Assembly: GCA_910583765.1 (NCBI GenBank)
Contig: CAJTYS010000016.1
Coordinates: forward strand, 14,087 to 78,086
Direction of reading: 5' to 3'
DNA length: 64,000 nucleotides
Origin: an uncultured Eubacteriales bacterium
GTDB lineage: Bacteria > Bacillota > Clostridia > Peptostreptococcales > Anaerovoracaceae
A program made the position numbers and the translations under genes. Under the pieces are notes generated by a model. It saw nothing but the letters and a program-made list of their open reading frames with translations, ran no database searches and was not told where the DNA came from. This document shows, one piece after another, positions 42,617 to 51,254 of this stretch (its first letter is position 1; each line of letters begins with the position of its first letter).

Positions 42617-43126
42617 TTATTTCAATGCGTTTTCGATTGCTTCGAGAATCACTGGCTTTGTGGCCTTTTCATCGATCTCGATGTTGTTTTCTTTGGCAAA
42701 GTCAATGAGTTCAGCCTTCTTCATGGATTTTAAAGACGGCTTTTTCTCTGCTTTTTCCTCTGCCGGCTCTTCTGCTGCAACAGGAGCTGCGGCTTTTTTG
42801 GCCGGAGCGGTTCCATCTGCTGAAATTCCAGTGATTTCAACCAGCGTATAAGGCTGTCTGTGGCCGCGTTTTTTTCTGTAGTCTTTCTTTGCCTTGTATT
42901 TGAAGATGATGACCTTTTTGCCTTTTCCGCTTTCGATCACATCCGCGAACACTGCGGCTCCGTCCACATAAGGAGCACCCACCTTAGCTTCTGCTCCATC
43001 GCCTAACACCAGCACCTTGTCGAATTTCACCTGTTCGCCATCAGCCATGCCGAGTTTTTCCACTCTGATCTGATCGCCTTCTGTGACACGGTACTGCTTT
43101 CCGCCTGTTTCAATAATTGCGTACAT
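42617..43126 (-). CDS. rplU: 50S ribosomal protein L21 with a C-terminal SAP/Rho_N-like extension
   Basis: 169 residues against about 103 in the family. Residues 1-100 are a normal L21 ([30 protein letters not shown]). After an Ala/Glu/Lys linker (about 105-130) comes a helix-turn-helix tail, [18 protein letters not shown], then [13 protein letters not shown], which looks like a Rho_N or SAP-type nucleic-acid-binding motif. The start follows GAGGAGG. The frame is continuous, so the extension is real at DNA level. Confidence 0.94.
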   Translation of the reverse strand: MYAIIETGGKQYRVTEGDQIRVEKLGMADGEQVKFDKVLVLGDGAEAKVGAPYVDGAAVFADVIESGKGKKVIIFKYKAKKDYRKKRGHRQPYTLVEITGISADGTAPAKKAAAPVAAEEPAEEKAEKKPSLKSMKKAELIDFAKENNIEIDEKATKPVILEAIENALK

Positions 43127-43216
43127 GTTTTGTTGTTTTCCTCCTCTATCCAGTCTCGCCAGCGTGGGCAGCAAATGAATGCTTTACAAAATAGCCCAGT
43201 TTGTGCGGCTTACAGT
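43127..43216 (-). other. 5' leader of rplU, possible L21 autoregulatory leader
   Basis: About 90 bases between the promoter and the rplU start, with potential stems such as TGGGC/GCCCA. Firmicute rplU genes usually carry an L21 leader RNA, but I could not confirm the consensus by eye. Confidence 0.4.
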
Positions 43217-43222
43217 AATATA

Positions 43223-43251
43223 TGATACCACGGGGACAAGCGGGTGTCAAC
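43223..43251 (-). promoter_or_regulatory. sigma-A promoter of rplU-rpmA
   Basis: TTGACA, 17 bases, TATCAT on the - strand. Confidence 0.8.
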
Positions 43252-43305
43252 TGAAAAATCCATTGAAATCCTGTGTTTTCAGCAATTTTTGAGGTTTTTT
43301 CCTTT

Positions 43306-44132
43306 TTAGCGTTCTGCTTTCTCTGCTTTGCTGTACGCGCCTGGGACTTTTGTTCCTTTGACAGTTCGGATGGCCCTGACTTTGACATAATAGCCTTTGT
43401 TTTTCTGAAGGCCGTGGAAAACCGCGGACCGCTTGTTTCCTGAAACCTTTAGCTTTTGCCTTCCCCTTGTGAACTTTTTGTCCCGCGCTGCCAGCACTTC
43501 ATAAGCGTCTGCTTTTTTAACTTTTTTCCACTTTACTCTGAGAAAACCTTTGCTTTTCCATGCGGATTTTATGTAGGCTTTTTTAGGAGGCTTCACCACT
43601 GTCACTTTTTTGGTGATTTGTTTCCCGCTGACAGGAAGGGTTGCTTTGATTGAGGCGCTTCCCAGTCTTTTGCCTGTTAATGTTCCTTGCGCGTTGACGG
43701 AAATCACTGACTTTTTGCTGCTCTTCCAGCGAAAGCTCTTTGATTCCACGCAAATGCCAGGTTTTCTTCATTGAGCCGATTGGAAACTGTGTTGTAAATG
43801 GTCCCGTCCGGACGGTCATGAGAATACCGCAGGGCGATCTCAGCGGCCCTGCGCATGGCGGCCCGCTGCAGCTTCGCGTCCAATTCCAAAGGTTTGACCC
43901 CTGCTGCGCTCCTAGCCGCATTAACTAGATGAAAGGCTTTTCTGCTCTGAAAATAATTTAAGGTCCCTTTCACATATAGAGTCTCCAGGTTCGTCTCGTC
44001 CCAGGGCAGCTCCTGCTCCATGCCGTGAAAATCAGCTCCATGAGAGCTGGCAGGGAGGCTGAAAACGAAAAAAATCGCTAGAACCAAGGCCTGTAACCGC
44101 TGTGTTTTTGTCTTTTGCTTTGTTTGTGTCAT
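43306..44132 (-). pseudogene. broken CAP-domain plus Ig-like/Fn3 secreted protein gene
   Basis: Two frames read in series. The first (44132-43704) has a signal peptide (about 12-32) and the first half of a CAP/SCP domain (LVNAARSAAGVKPLELDAKL, YSHDRPDGTIYNTVSNRLNEENLAF). The second (43749-43306) begins inside a BIG2 Ig-like domain (FRWKSSKKSVISVNAQGTLTG) and ends with an Fn3-like domain of the kind seen elsewhere in the window (VKWKKVKKADAYEVLAARDKKF). The second half of CAP and the start of BIG2 are missing at the junction, so the cause is an internal deletion that also shifted the frame. The ATG overlaps the fapA-like stop. Confidence 0.75.
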
Positions 44133-45739
44133 GTTTCTTTTACCACTATCATAGTTCCTTGTAAGGCCACTGTGCGATCTGTGAGTGGCTCTTGAATCAT
44201 CTTTGTTTTATCTGCGATCTGGATCTTTGTCACAGGGTGGATCGTTTTCGCGGTCACAGCCCCATTGCCAGATGCGTGAAAATCCATTGTCAGGGTTCCT
44301 CGTTCATCCATCAGGCCGCGTATTTTTTCTCTGTACAATCTACTCTGCTCTTCTAATTGCCCCAACAGCTCTCTTTTTTCAGAGGGCATGTCATCTCCAA
44401 GGGCCTCTAGAGTCAAGACGTTTTTACGCACTTTTGCCATAGTAGCCCGGGCTTCTTTCAGTTCTTCATCCTTTTCCTCAATCGCAGCCGCCAGCTCTGG
44501 CCTGTAACCTGCCCACACATGGTTTTCACTGCTTGAAAGACCTCCGATCTCTTTTGCTGTCACATTGCTGTGAGCCTTTATTTCACCGCCTGACAGCTGC
44601 CCTTGACCTGACAGAGCATAGATGGATCCGCCGCTGGTGATCTCACTGTCCATGATCACTTCCGCAAAAATATCGCCGCCTGCTTTCACAGTCGTTTCTT
44701 CAATGGAAACGCATTGGACTTGTCCCTCTGCGGTAAGGGTGGTTTGTGACCTTCCTTTTGTGCAGCCTTTTTGGATTCGTATGGTCCCACCCGCGTCAAG
44801 GGACGCTTCCCGCACGCTGCCGCCAACGATGATATCTCCGGCGGATTTTACGATCACATCTTCCCGCACGTTTCCGGAAATATATAAGTTTCCTGTTTTG
44901 CAATAAATGTTCCCCGTGTGCCGCCCCACGTCACCCAGAACGCTGCGCTGAGGCACGACACAGAAAACGCCGTCCTCTGTCGTGGACACCGCGCCGTCCA
45001 CAGCGGCCAGCAACTGCTTGCCGTCAGCAGAAACATAAGTGTTTTCTCCAGCCGTCAGTTCTATGTCCGCGCCTGGCTTTCCAACGAGGACCCTGCCCAT
45101 GATGTCTGTTCCGTTTCGAGGGGCCACAGGCGGTTTGCGATAGGAAAGGGCAGCGTCTTTCGCGACGATCTGCATGGAAATTTCCTGACTGAAATCAATT
45201 GTGTTGCTTTTTGCCGCGTCCAGTTTTGGCGCAGGCGTCCGTTCAAACGCGTCACTTAGGCTCCCATCTTCGCCATCAATGGGCGCTGTTCCTAATGCTG
45301 CTAGAAACGGGCACAAATACGGCTGCTCCGTCAGTATGCTTTTGATAGAGTCTTCATTGATCCCATAGACGATGCCTGTGTGATTCAAGTTTTCCATGAA
45401 CTGCTCCACGCCAATGTCTTGGCCTCCATGGACTGGCGGAAGGACGCAGGCAAAAGCGAGCATCTTGTCTTTTGCCACATAAAACATGACTTCAGCATCT
45501 TTTGTTTCGATCTTTTTCCCTTCCAGATCTTGCGGGTCTGGTTTAGGCATACGATCAGCAAGCTTTTCCTGGATCATGGCTAGAAAGTCATCCAGGCTCA
45601 TGGTCTCTTCTGGGTATTCTTCCTTGGTCCTTTGCATATTGGTCTGCAGGAGGGCCATCTGCTCCTCCTGCAGGCTTTCCTGTTTTTTACGTTCTTTGGC
45701 TTGCGTGATCTTTTTTGAAAATTGATCGAATATGGACAT
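44129..45739 (-). CDS. FapA/DUF342 family protein 1
   Basis: 536 residues from the ATG about eleven bases after GGAGG (a TTG six codons earlier is possible). An N-terminal amphipathic helix (MSIFDQFSKKITQAKERKK) precedes the FapA N-domain and a central beta-solenoid of repeats such as GNLYISGNVRED, GDIIVGGSVREA and GGDIFAEVIMDSEI. A coiled coil (about 415-470) and a C-terminal strand region follow. DUF342 proteins have been linked to flagellar placement and to the membrane, but no flagellar gene is in this window. It is the second of two tandem paralogues. Confidence 0.85.
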   Translation of the reverse strand: MSIFDQFSKKITQAKERKKQESLQEEQMALLQTNMQRTKEEYPEETMSLDDFLAMIQEKLADRMPKPDPQDLEGKKIETKDAEVMFYVAKDKMLAFACVLPPVHGGQDIGVEQFMENLNHTGIVYGINEDSIKSILTEQPYLCPFLAALGTAPIDGEDGSLSDAFERTPAPKLDAAKSNTIDFSQEISMQIVAKDAALSYRKPPVAPRNGTDIMGRVLVGKPGADIELTAGENTYVSADGKQLLAAVDGAVSTTEDGVFCVVPQRSVLGDVGRHTGNIYCKTGNLYISGNVREDVIVKSAGDIIVGGSVREASLDAGGTIRIQKGCTKGRSQTTLTAEGQVQCVSIEETTVKAGGDIFAEVIMDSEITSGGSIYALSGQGQLSGGEIKAHSNVTAKEIGGLSSSENHVWAGYRPELAAAIEEKDEELKEARATMAKVRKNVLTLEALGDDMPSEKRELLGQLEEQSRLYREKIRGLMDERGTLTMDFHASGNGAVTAKTIHPVTKIQIADKTKMIQEPLTDRTVALQGTMIVVKET

Positions 45740-45790
45740 GACCTTTTTTACCTCCAAACCAAATGTTTTTTGTCCAAATCAGCTGGATCT

Positions 45791-47710
45791 TTAATCCACA
45801 CCCATGATTACCTCTCCCAGTTCCGAAAGGTAGAACCTGCATTTCATCGTGGTTGTTTCCAGATTGTAGGATGCGCCGCCAATGGTGATCTTGGCCGGCG
45901 GGTAAACTTGTGAAGCCCGCACGTAGCATCCACGGTAATCGTTGATTTCTTCATTAAGCACTTCGATTTCCGCCGCCAGCCGCTGCTGGATCTTGCTGTA
46001 AAGGGTTTCCTGTTCGATGATCTGTTCCAATACCTGCTGCTTTTCAGGCGTGAGAGATTCCGCGCTTTGTAAAAACTGGATATTTTTCTGTAAATTCTCT
46101 CTGGTGCCTTTGATGCTTTTCAGCTCAATTTCCTTTTGGTCCCTTTTTGTTTTCGTTTCTGGCATGACCCCCAGAAACAAGTCTGTCCTGCGGTAAGCTT
46201 TACTGCCTATGATCTTGGCTGACACTGATTTTCCCGCTGTGATAGTACCGCCTACCAGTATGCCCGCCCCTTGGCTCACATCAATAGAGCCATCACAGTA
46301 AACTTCACAAGCAACCATGCTCTTTGTATTAATGTTTCCGTTTACGTACACTTTGGCGTTTTCCAAGAAAGAGCTTTGGACGGAGTCTCCCGCATGAAGG
46401 GTTCCCCGGTTATTGCCGTTCATGCCCGAGCCAATGCTGATGTTTTCACCGGCTATGATTTCCGCACCTTCCACCAGGCCGCTGATAAACACGTTTCCTG
46501 TGGCCTTTATGGTAAATCCGCTGAACACATCGCCTTGAATGAAAATATCGCCCAGGAAATCCTGGTTTCCCACAGACATGTCCACGTCCCCATTGATTAC
46601 CAGGCGGTTCTCCACACGGAATTTTTCTGACTGGAAGGAGATGTATCCGTCCTGTTCAGCCACCAATCGGCTTCCGTCAGGCGTGATGACCGTATGGCTT
46701 CCTGCCGGCACTCGAGGCGCTGTCCCGTCTTTTCCTTTCAACACAGTGCCTTTGATGTCCATCCCATCCTGACCTTCTTCCGGCGCGATGATGTCACAGA
46801 TCAATTCGCCCTTTTCAATGTTTCGGAACAAGTTCAGGTCCTTGTAATTGACTCTGCCGGTTTCATCTTCTTCAAAGGTGAGAAACTCCTGACGCGGGAT
46901 GTGCTCGATGATCTCCCCGTCTTTTCCTGGGATCGCAGGATCGCCCAAAGCGATTCGGAAAATTTTGAAAAATCGTTTTTCCTCTACGATTTCCTTGACT
47001 AACTCCTGGTCGATCCCATAGATGATTTTCGCTTTTTCAAGGGCTTCACTTATAGTCGCATGCTCCAAGGGTTTTCCGTTTCCAATGGATGGGAAAGCGC
47101 AGATCAGCGCGCACATGTTTCCTTTTGGCATGTAAAGATGGACTTCCGCGTCAATATCAATGATAGGAACAATAGGCTCTGTATCTGCTGCTTGATCAGG
47201 ATTTTCCCTGCGCTTTTCTTCTTCTTTTTCCGCCTTTTTCTCCTCAGCTTCGATCTTCTTGATGATTTTGCTGGCTGCGGAGGACAGTTGGCGGTGGAAA
47301 GGATCCGTGCTTGGAATCGGCACGCGAAAATCCGGTTCTTCTTCTATTTCCTGGTCTTCGTTACCTTCCTGCGCTGCTTTTTCTTTCAGCTCCGCTGCCC
47401 TTTGCGCCTTTTCTTCTATTTCTTGCTGTTCCAGTTCTGTGATGGGTTCCCGCATCCACTTTGAAAACAAAATATCTGTGGGCAGTTGACCTTCTTTCTC
47501 GCACCATCTGCTGTACAGACGGTAGATCATGTCCACCCGATTCCTTTCGGACGCATTGTCATCCAGCACCCACTCTGCCGCTGGCTGATCTGTCTGCGCT
47601 TCCATGACGGGTTCCGTCTCCTGCGCAATTTGTTCGGCCTCTTCCTGCTCCTTATTTTTGTCTTGCTTCAAGAGGCCCTTAAAAAATTTACCTTTTTTAT
47701 TTTCACTCAT
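45791..47710 (-). CDS. FapA/DUF342 family protein 2
   Basis: 639 residues. A charged N-terminal region (1-110) with a Lys/Glu-rich coiled stretch is followed by a FapA N-domain (about 185-300), a beta-solenoid (about 320-500; INGDVDMSVGNQDFLGDIFI, GNVFISGLVEGAEIIAG), a coiled coil (about 530-590) and a C-terminal strand region. AAGGTGG precedes the ATG. It is 51 bases upstream of paralogue 1, and the two share layout but only moderate sequence, so this is an old duplication. Confidence 0.85.
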   Translation of the reverse strand: MSENKKGKFFKGLLKQDKNKEQEEAEQIAQETEPVMEAQTDQPAAEWVLDDNASERNRVDMIYRLYSRWCEKEGQLPTDILFSKWMREPITELEQQEIEEKAQRAAELKEKAAQEGNEDQEIEEEPDFRVPIPSTDPFHRQLSSAASKIIKKIEAEEKKAEKEEEKRRENPDQAADTEPIVPIIDIDAEVHLYMPKGNMCALICAFPSIGNGKPLEHATISEALEKAKIIYGIDQELVKEIVEEKRFFKIFRIALGDPAIPGKDGEIIEHIPRQEFLTFEEDETGRVNYKDLNLFRNIEKGELICDIIAPEEGQDGMDIKGTVLKGKDGTAPRVPAGSHTVITPDGSRLVAEQDGYISFQSEKFRVENRLVINGDVDMSVGNQDFLGDIFIQGDVFSGFTIKATGNVFISGLVEGAEIIAGENISIGSGMNGNNRGTLHAGDSVQSSFLENAKVYVNGNINTKSMVACEVYCDGSIDVSQGAGILVGGTITAGKSVSAKIIGSKAYRRTDLFLGVMPETKTKRDQKEIELKSIKGTRENLQKNIQFLQSAESLTPEKQQVLEQIIEQETLYSKIQQRLAAEIEVLNEEINDYRGCYVRASQVYPPAKITIGGASYNLETTTMKCRFYLSELGEVIMGVD

Positions 47711-47882
47711 GACTTATTTCCACCTTAATTATAAATTTTTTCTCCCCACTAGCCATTTCAAAGACCTCTGCTAGAGCTTCCCTGAACGTCTCTTGGCGGG
47801 CCAAGCAACGCTTTGAGACATGTTCTCACATTCATGAACATAGCAACACTCTCGCTCATCAGTTTATCGTATCAACGGCTCT
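47711..47882 (-). other. long 5' leader of the fapA-like pair
   Basis: About 170 bases between promoter and start codon, with a GAACAT/ATGTTC stem near 47817-47842 and other weaker pairings. No riboswitch class was recognised. Confidence 0.35.
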
Positions 47883-47888
47883 TGTTAG

Positions 47889-47917
47889 ATTATACGTTAT
47901 TTTCTTACCATTCGCAA
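47889..47917 (-). promoter_or_regulatory. sigma-A promoter of the fapA-like pair
   Basis: TTGCGA, 17 bases, TATAAT on the - strand. The -35 lies almost at the end of the upstream lectin-like gene. Confidence 0.7.
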
Positions 47918-47921
47918 CCGT

Positions 47922-48674
47922 CTAATCATCGTATTCTACGATATATCCTACATGTCCGGAAAACTTAGGGACCTGGGCCACGGAATTTTCCGGCTCATCA
48001 TTGGCCACCCATTTTTCTTGCTTGTTATAATAAAAGATATTCAAATAACGTTCTTCTACGCCATCGCTTGTGAAGCTGGGTTCCCCGATCATCCAAAACC
48101 AATCACCCATACTGCTGTTAAGGCTGTCCCCATAAGTTTGGTCATCATAATCTACCCAATAGTAATTCTGGTCGCCGCTATCTCTTCTGCCGCCGATATG
48201 AAACTGCATTTTGTGATATCCCTTGTTTTCTATCTCTCCTACGATGTAATTGAATTCTTCTTCCGAGTTGATATGGGCCAAATAACCGCCTGCCTCCTGT
48301 GCCAGCTGGAAAGCCTCGTTCCATCCGCAGTCCAGAATTTCATAGGAGTACCTGTGGATCCCACCGTCATCTTGAGGATACGGTGGATCGCCAAGGTCGT
48401 CCATTGTGGGCATCATGGCATCCGATGCTGCTGATGAGGCTTGTGTGGCAAGGGTTTCGTTCTGATGCGGATTCGATTCATGGTCTGGGGTGTCGCTTTC
48501 ATGTAAAAAGATCACCAGCCCGGCGATGACCAGTATGATGATGATGGCAGCAAGGCCAAAAATCCACTTGGGAAAACTTCTTTGCGTCAAAGAGACTCCC
48601 TGCAATGGAGCGCCGCATCTTCTGCAAAAAGACGCGCCTTCTGTGTTTTGATATCCGCAGTTTTTACATTTCAT
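47922..48674 (-). CDS. zinc-ribbon membrane protein with a C-type-lectin-like domain
   Basis: 250 residues. An N-terminal zinc ribbon (CKNCGYQNTEGASFCRRCG), one membrane helix (about 37-57), a linker, and an extracellular C-type-lectin-like domain (about 107-248; HRYSYEILDCGWNEAFQLAQ, GGYLAHINSEEEFNYI, FHIGGRRDSGDQNYYWVD). Lectin-like domains in bacteria often bind ligands without sugar specificity. It is the last gene of the long - strand operon that begins at 59,797. The zinc ribbon in front of a membrane helix is the layout shared by several genes of the cluster. Confidence 0.85.
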   Translation of the reverse strand: MKCKNCGYQNTEGASFCRRCGAPLQGVSLTQRSFPKWIFGLAAIIIILVIAGLVIFLHESDTPDHESNPHQNETLATQASSAASDAMMPTMDDLGDPPYPQDDGGIHRYSYEILDCGWNEAFQLAQEAGGYLAHINSEEEFNYIVGEIENKGYHKMQFHIGGRRDSGDQNYYWVDYDDQTYGDSLNSSMGDWFWMIGEPSFTSDGVEERYLNIFYYNKQEKWVANDEPENSVAQVPKFSGHVGYIVEYDD

Positions 48675-48713
48675 TTTGATTTCTTTCCCTTCTTCCTTTT
48701 CGCTGTCAATTGA

Positions 48714-48745
48714 GAATCGGCCAGGAGCGTTTCCCTGACCGATTC
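48714..48745. repeat. intercistronic hairpin
   Basis: GAATCGG-C-CAGG pairs with CCTG-A-CCGATTC (11 pairs, one mismatch, eight-base loop) between two zinc-ribbon genes. There is no T-run on the - strand, so it may be an RNA-stability or attenuation element and not a terminator. Confidence 0.6.
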
Positions 48746-48772
48746 CATTTTGGAGCAGATGATAAAATTTTT

Positions 48773-49315
48773 TTATCTCAATTTATTGCCGCAGCTGATG
48801 CAAAATAGCTGTCCACTTTCAATTTCTGCGCCGCAGGCAGGACATGCGCGCTGCTGGACCGCGGTATCTGGGCTGTTTTGCATGGAAGCCGGTGTGATCA
48901 CCTCTGTTTTTTCTCCGGCCTCCATGTTTTCAAAGCCAGTTTGTTTTTGTCTTTTCATTCCGCAATTGATGCAGAATTCCTGTCCTTCATGCAGCTTCGC
49001 ACCGCAGTTTACACAAACATCAGCGCTGCCGCTCGGTGGCATAGGCTGCGGACTTGCCTCTAAATCTGCGATTTCTTTTTCCAAGCTTAAAATCTTCGTA
49101 TATAAAGCTTCGTATTCTGCGGGAACCGCGCCTGCGGAAAGCTGCTGAGCGAACTGTCTTCCAATCTGCGCGTAACATTGTTTGATTTTTTGTTCTTCCT
49201 CATGAATCATGCCGGATGCACTCGCATTGCCAATCACTTCCTGCGCTTTCTGCGCCATGCTGTTTCCTACCTGTGTCAGTTTGTTGTCCAGATCATTTAA
49301 AATGGTCACTTGCAT
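48773..49315 (-). CDS. cytosolic double zinc-ribbon protein
   Basis: 180 residues. The helical N-terminal domain (about 5-85; LNDLDNKLTQVGNSMAQKAQ, KIKQCYAQIGRQFAQQL) is paralogous to that of the next upstream gene. Two zinc ribbons follow (CVNCGAKLHEGQEFCINCG near 100, CPACGAEIESGQLFCISCG near 157). No membrane segment. AAAAGGAGG precedes the ATG. Probably an adaptor within the cluster; the function is unknown. Confidence 0.82.
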   Translation of the reverse strand: MQVTILNDLDNKLTQVGNSMAQKAQEVIGNASASGMIHEEEQKIKQCYAQIGRQFAQQLSAGAVPAEYEALYTKILSLEKEIADLEASPQPMPPSGSADVCVNCGAKLHEGQEFCINCGMKRQKQTGFENMEAGEKTEVITPASMQNSPDTAVQQRACPACGAEIESGQLFCISCGNKLR

Positions 49316-49338
49316 TCCACCTCCTTTTCATTTTTCCG

Positions 49339-50004
49339 TCACAGCATCGCCGCTAAACATCCTGTGGTGCCAAAGATGATGCCCAAAAGGATGGCCATGA
49401 TGCAGATATAGCAAAACATGGAACGGGCATAGTTTTGTAAATTCACATTTTCCGTGTTTCCAAAGGCTTTGATCAGCGCCACGACAATACCAATCAAAGG
49501 GATGGAAAAGATAAATGTCCATCCAAAATACGCCCATGCGCCCAGTGGTTTGAATTTTGCTGGAAGCTGTTCTTCCGTCAGATGGGGATAATACCCGGAC
49601 TGCTGGGGCATGGCGTACATATTGGCGGCAGAAGGCGGTGCCTGCGGAGCCGCTGAATGGGGGCCGGTCTGCCCCGCCGCTCCTGCCGCTGCGGCAGATG
49701 CCTGCTGGCTCGCAAAACTGTTAGCGCTGCCAGACCCATCCGGTGTTTTTTGTGCGTTCAGTTCCTTTATCTTGTTTTGTGCCATAAGGATCCGTTGGTA
49801 TGATTCCTGGTATTCCTGGGGCAGCGTCCCATTGCTGTTATCAACCACTGCTTTTCCCATAGCCGCGTAACATTCCTCTAGCTGCCTTTGGCGTTCTGCG
49901 ATTTTGTTTGAAGTCGTTACTGAATCCACCACGCCCTGTGCAGTCTTTGCCACGGATTCTCCGATTTGCGTCAATTTTTTGTCTAAATCATTGAGTGATG
50001 CCAT
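49339..50004 (-). CDS. membrane protein with a helical domain paralogous to its neighbour
   Basis: 221 residues from the ATG after AAAGGAAAAAAGCAA. N-terminal helical domain (LNDLDKKLTQIGESVAKTAQ, QLEECYAAMGKAVVD) like the next gene, then an Ala/Pro/Gln-rich linker (about 85-150) and two membrane helices (about 160-182 and 197-218). The tail resembles small proteins with paired helices. The linker in place of zinc ribbons suggests domain shuffling between the two genes. Confidence 0.8.
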   Translation of the reverse strand: MASLNDLDKKLTQIGESVAKTAQGVVDSVTTSNKIAERQRQLEECYAAMGKAVVDNSNGTLPQEYQESYQRILMAQNKIKELNAQKTPDGSGSANSFASQQASAAAAGAAGQTGPHSAAPQAPPSAANMYAMPQQSGYYPHLTEEQLPAKFKPLGAWAYFGWTFIFSIPLIGIVVALIKAFGNTENVNLQNYARSMFCYICIMAILLGIIFGTTGCLAAML

Positions 50005-50036
50005 TTGCTTTTTTCCTTTCTTTGTTAGGGGGGTCA

Positions 50037-50999
50037 TCAATCCTTCGATGATCCTTCCACGATTACTTCTGTGCGAGAGGTTCCATCTTCTTCTCCTATC
50101 TGGTACCTTGCTCGAAAAGCCAAGCGAACTTCGGAATCATTGTCTTCGTCATATCCAAGCAACAAAATGTCGCTGGACGGATCAATTTTAGATTCCAGCC
50201 CATAAGTCGTCAGCGCTTGTGCCAAAGTTTCCAAGCCACGAGTCTGCCCTTCCACCAGTTCTTCATCTGAAAGCGTTCTTAGATCCTCGCTGGTACAAAG
50301 ATAGATCATTTCTTCATTCAGCGCCATGCCATAGCCTCCACAATCACAGGAAACTGAGACAGCGCATGCTTTTGAAAATCTGTCGGTTATTTCATACACA
50401 GTCAATGTGTTTTCCCAAAAGCTGCTGCTTAGGCTTGTTGCCATAGCATAGATGCACAAATAATAATTTCCCTCATACTCTTTCACAAATACTTCTGTGG
50501 AACTGTCACCGTAATCCATCCCGTCATCTTCCCTTTCAGCCGGCGTTTCCGGTATGATCTCATCCACCAGTGTGATTTCCCCATCTTGCTCTTTATAGAG
50601 GATGATCCTCATTTCCGTTGTCTGATGGCTTTCGGAAACCGCTGCGATCATTTCCTCTTTGTCATCGCCATTCACGTCCTTTTCCCAAGTGCTGATGATT
50701 CCCAGCTGATTGTTCTCATCATCTGGAAATGTTCCTAAGTCGGCTGTTCCGGTTTCAGGTGCGAGATTCTCTTCCAGGTAGGCTTCGTAGCGATCCGCCG
50801 TGTTGACGTTCATGGTATCCATCTTTTTTTCGATTTCCTTACTAGAAGTTTTCTGCTTTCCTTTTTCCAAGACTTTGATGGCTTCTTGTCTTTTTCCCTG
50901 GCTTACATATAGATCAGCTAACTGTATGTAGGAATCTTCTTGTTTCGGGTCAATTTCAATAGCCTCCAAATATGCGGTCTCTGCCTTATCATAATTCAT
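50037..50999 (-). CDS. C-terminal part of a split TPR/VCBS-like zinc-ribbon protein
   Basis: 320 residues in the same frame as the next gene, separated from it by one TAA codon and starting at the ATG right after that stop. A TPR pair (MNYDKAETAYLEAIEIDPKQ, IQLADLYVSQGKRQEA) and a C-terminal region with WEKDVNGDDKEEMIAAV, like the DxDxDG calcium-type loops of VCBS/FG-GAP proteins. The larger homologue at 58,001-59,797 reads straight through this point (DKYLQALDYEHAE), so this is a nonsense-split gene unless reinitiation at TAAATG rescues it. The separated piece would be cytosolic. Confidence 0.75.
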   Translation of the reverse strand: MNYDKAETAYLEAIEIDPKQEDSYIQLADLYVSQGKRQEAIKVLEKGKQKTSSKEIEKKMDTMNVNTADRYEAYLEENLAPETGTADLGTFPDDENNQLGIISTWEKDVNGDDKEEMIAAVSESHQTTEMRIILYKEQDGEITLVDEIIPETPAEREDDGMDYGDSSTEVFVKEYEGNYYLCIYAMATSLSSSFWENTLTVYEITDRFSKACAVSVSCDCGGYGMALNEEMIYLCTSEDLRTLSDEELVEGQTRGLETLAQALTTYGLESKIDPSSDILLLGYDEDNDSEVRLAFRARYQIGEEDGTSRTEVIVEGSSKD

Positions 51000-51251
51000 T
51001 TACTGTAAATATTTTCCTGCAATCTCCATTTTTTCTCTATGTTCCTTGTCCGTTTGTCCGTTGTAAATCAGCAAAGCCACCACACATAAAATCAGCAGCA
51101 ACACGAGACTGCCGCCGGCAATGACCATCTGTCTGTTTCCCTTAGCCGCATCTATGGCCGCCACTGGGTCATAGGCAGACAAACGGGTGCCGCAATTTTG
51201 ACAAAAATCAGCGTGATCTGGATTTTCCGCCCCACAGTTTCCGCAAAACAT
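51000..51251 (-). CDS. N-terminal part of the split gene: zinc ribbon and membrane helix
   Basis: 83 residues: zinc ribbon CGNCGAENPDHADFCQNCG, membrane helix (about 43-63) and a short stalk ending KMEIAGKYLQ, then TAA. Its homologue continues from KYLQ into ALDYEHAE. AAAAGGAGAG precedes the ATG. It may survive alone as a small zinc-ribbon membrane protein, or be the front of a pseudogene. Confidence 0.75.
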   Translation of the reverse strand: MFCGNCGAENPDHADFCQNCGTRLSAYDPVAAIDAAKGNRQMVIAGGSLVLLLILCVVALLIYNGQTDKEHREKMEIAGKYLQ

Positions 51252-51254
51252 TGG

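Noticed and set aside
47855..47862. CTGATGAG on the - strand, like a hammerhead ribozyme core.
   Set aside because: The required GAAA box after stem II and a matching stem III are absent.
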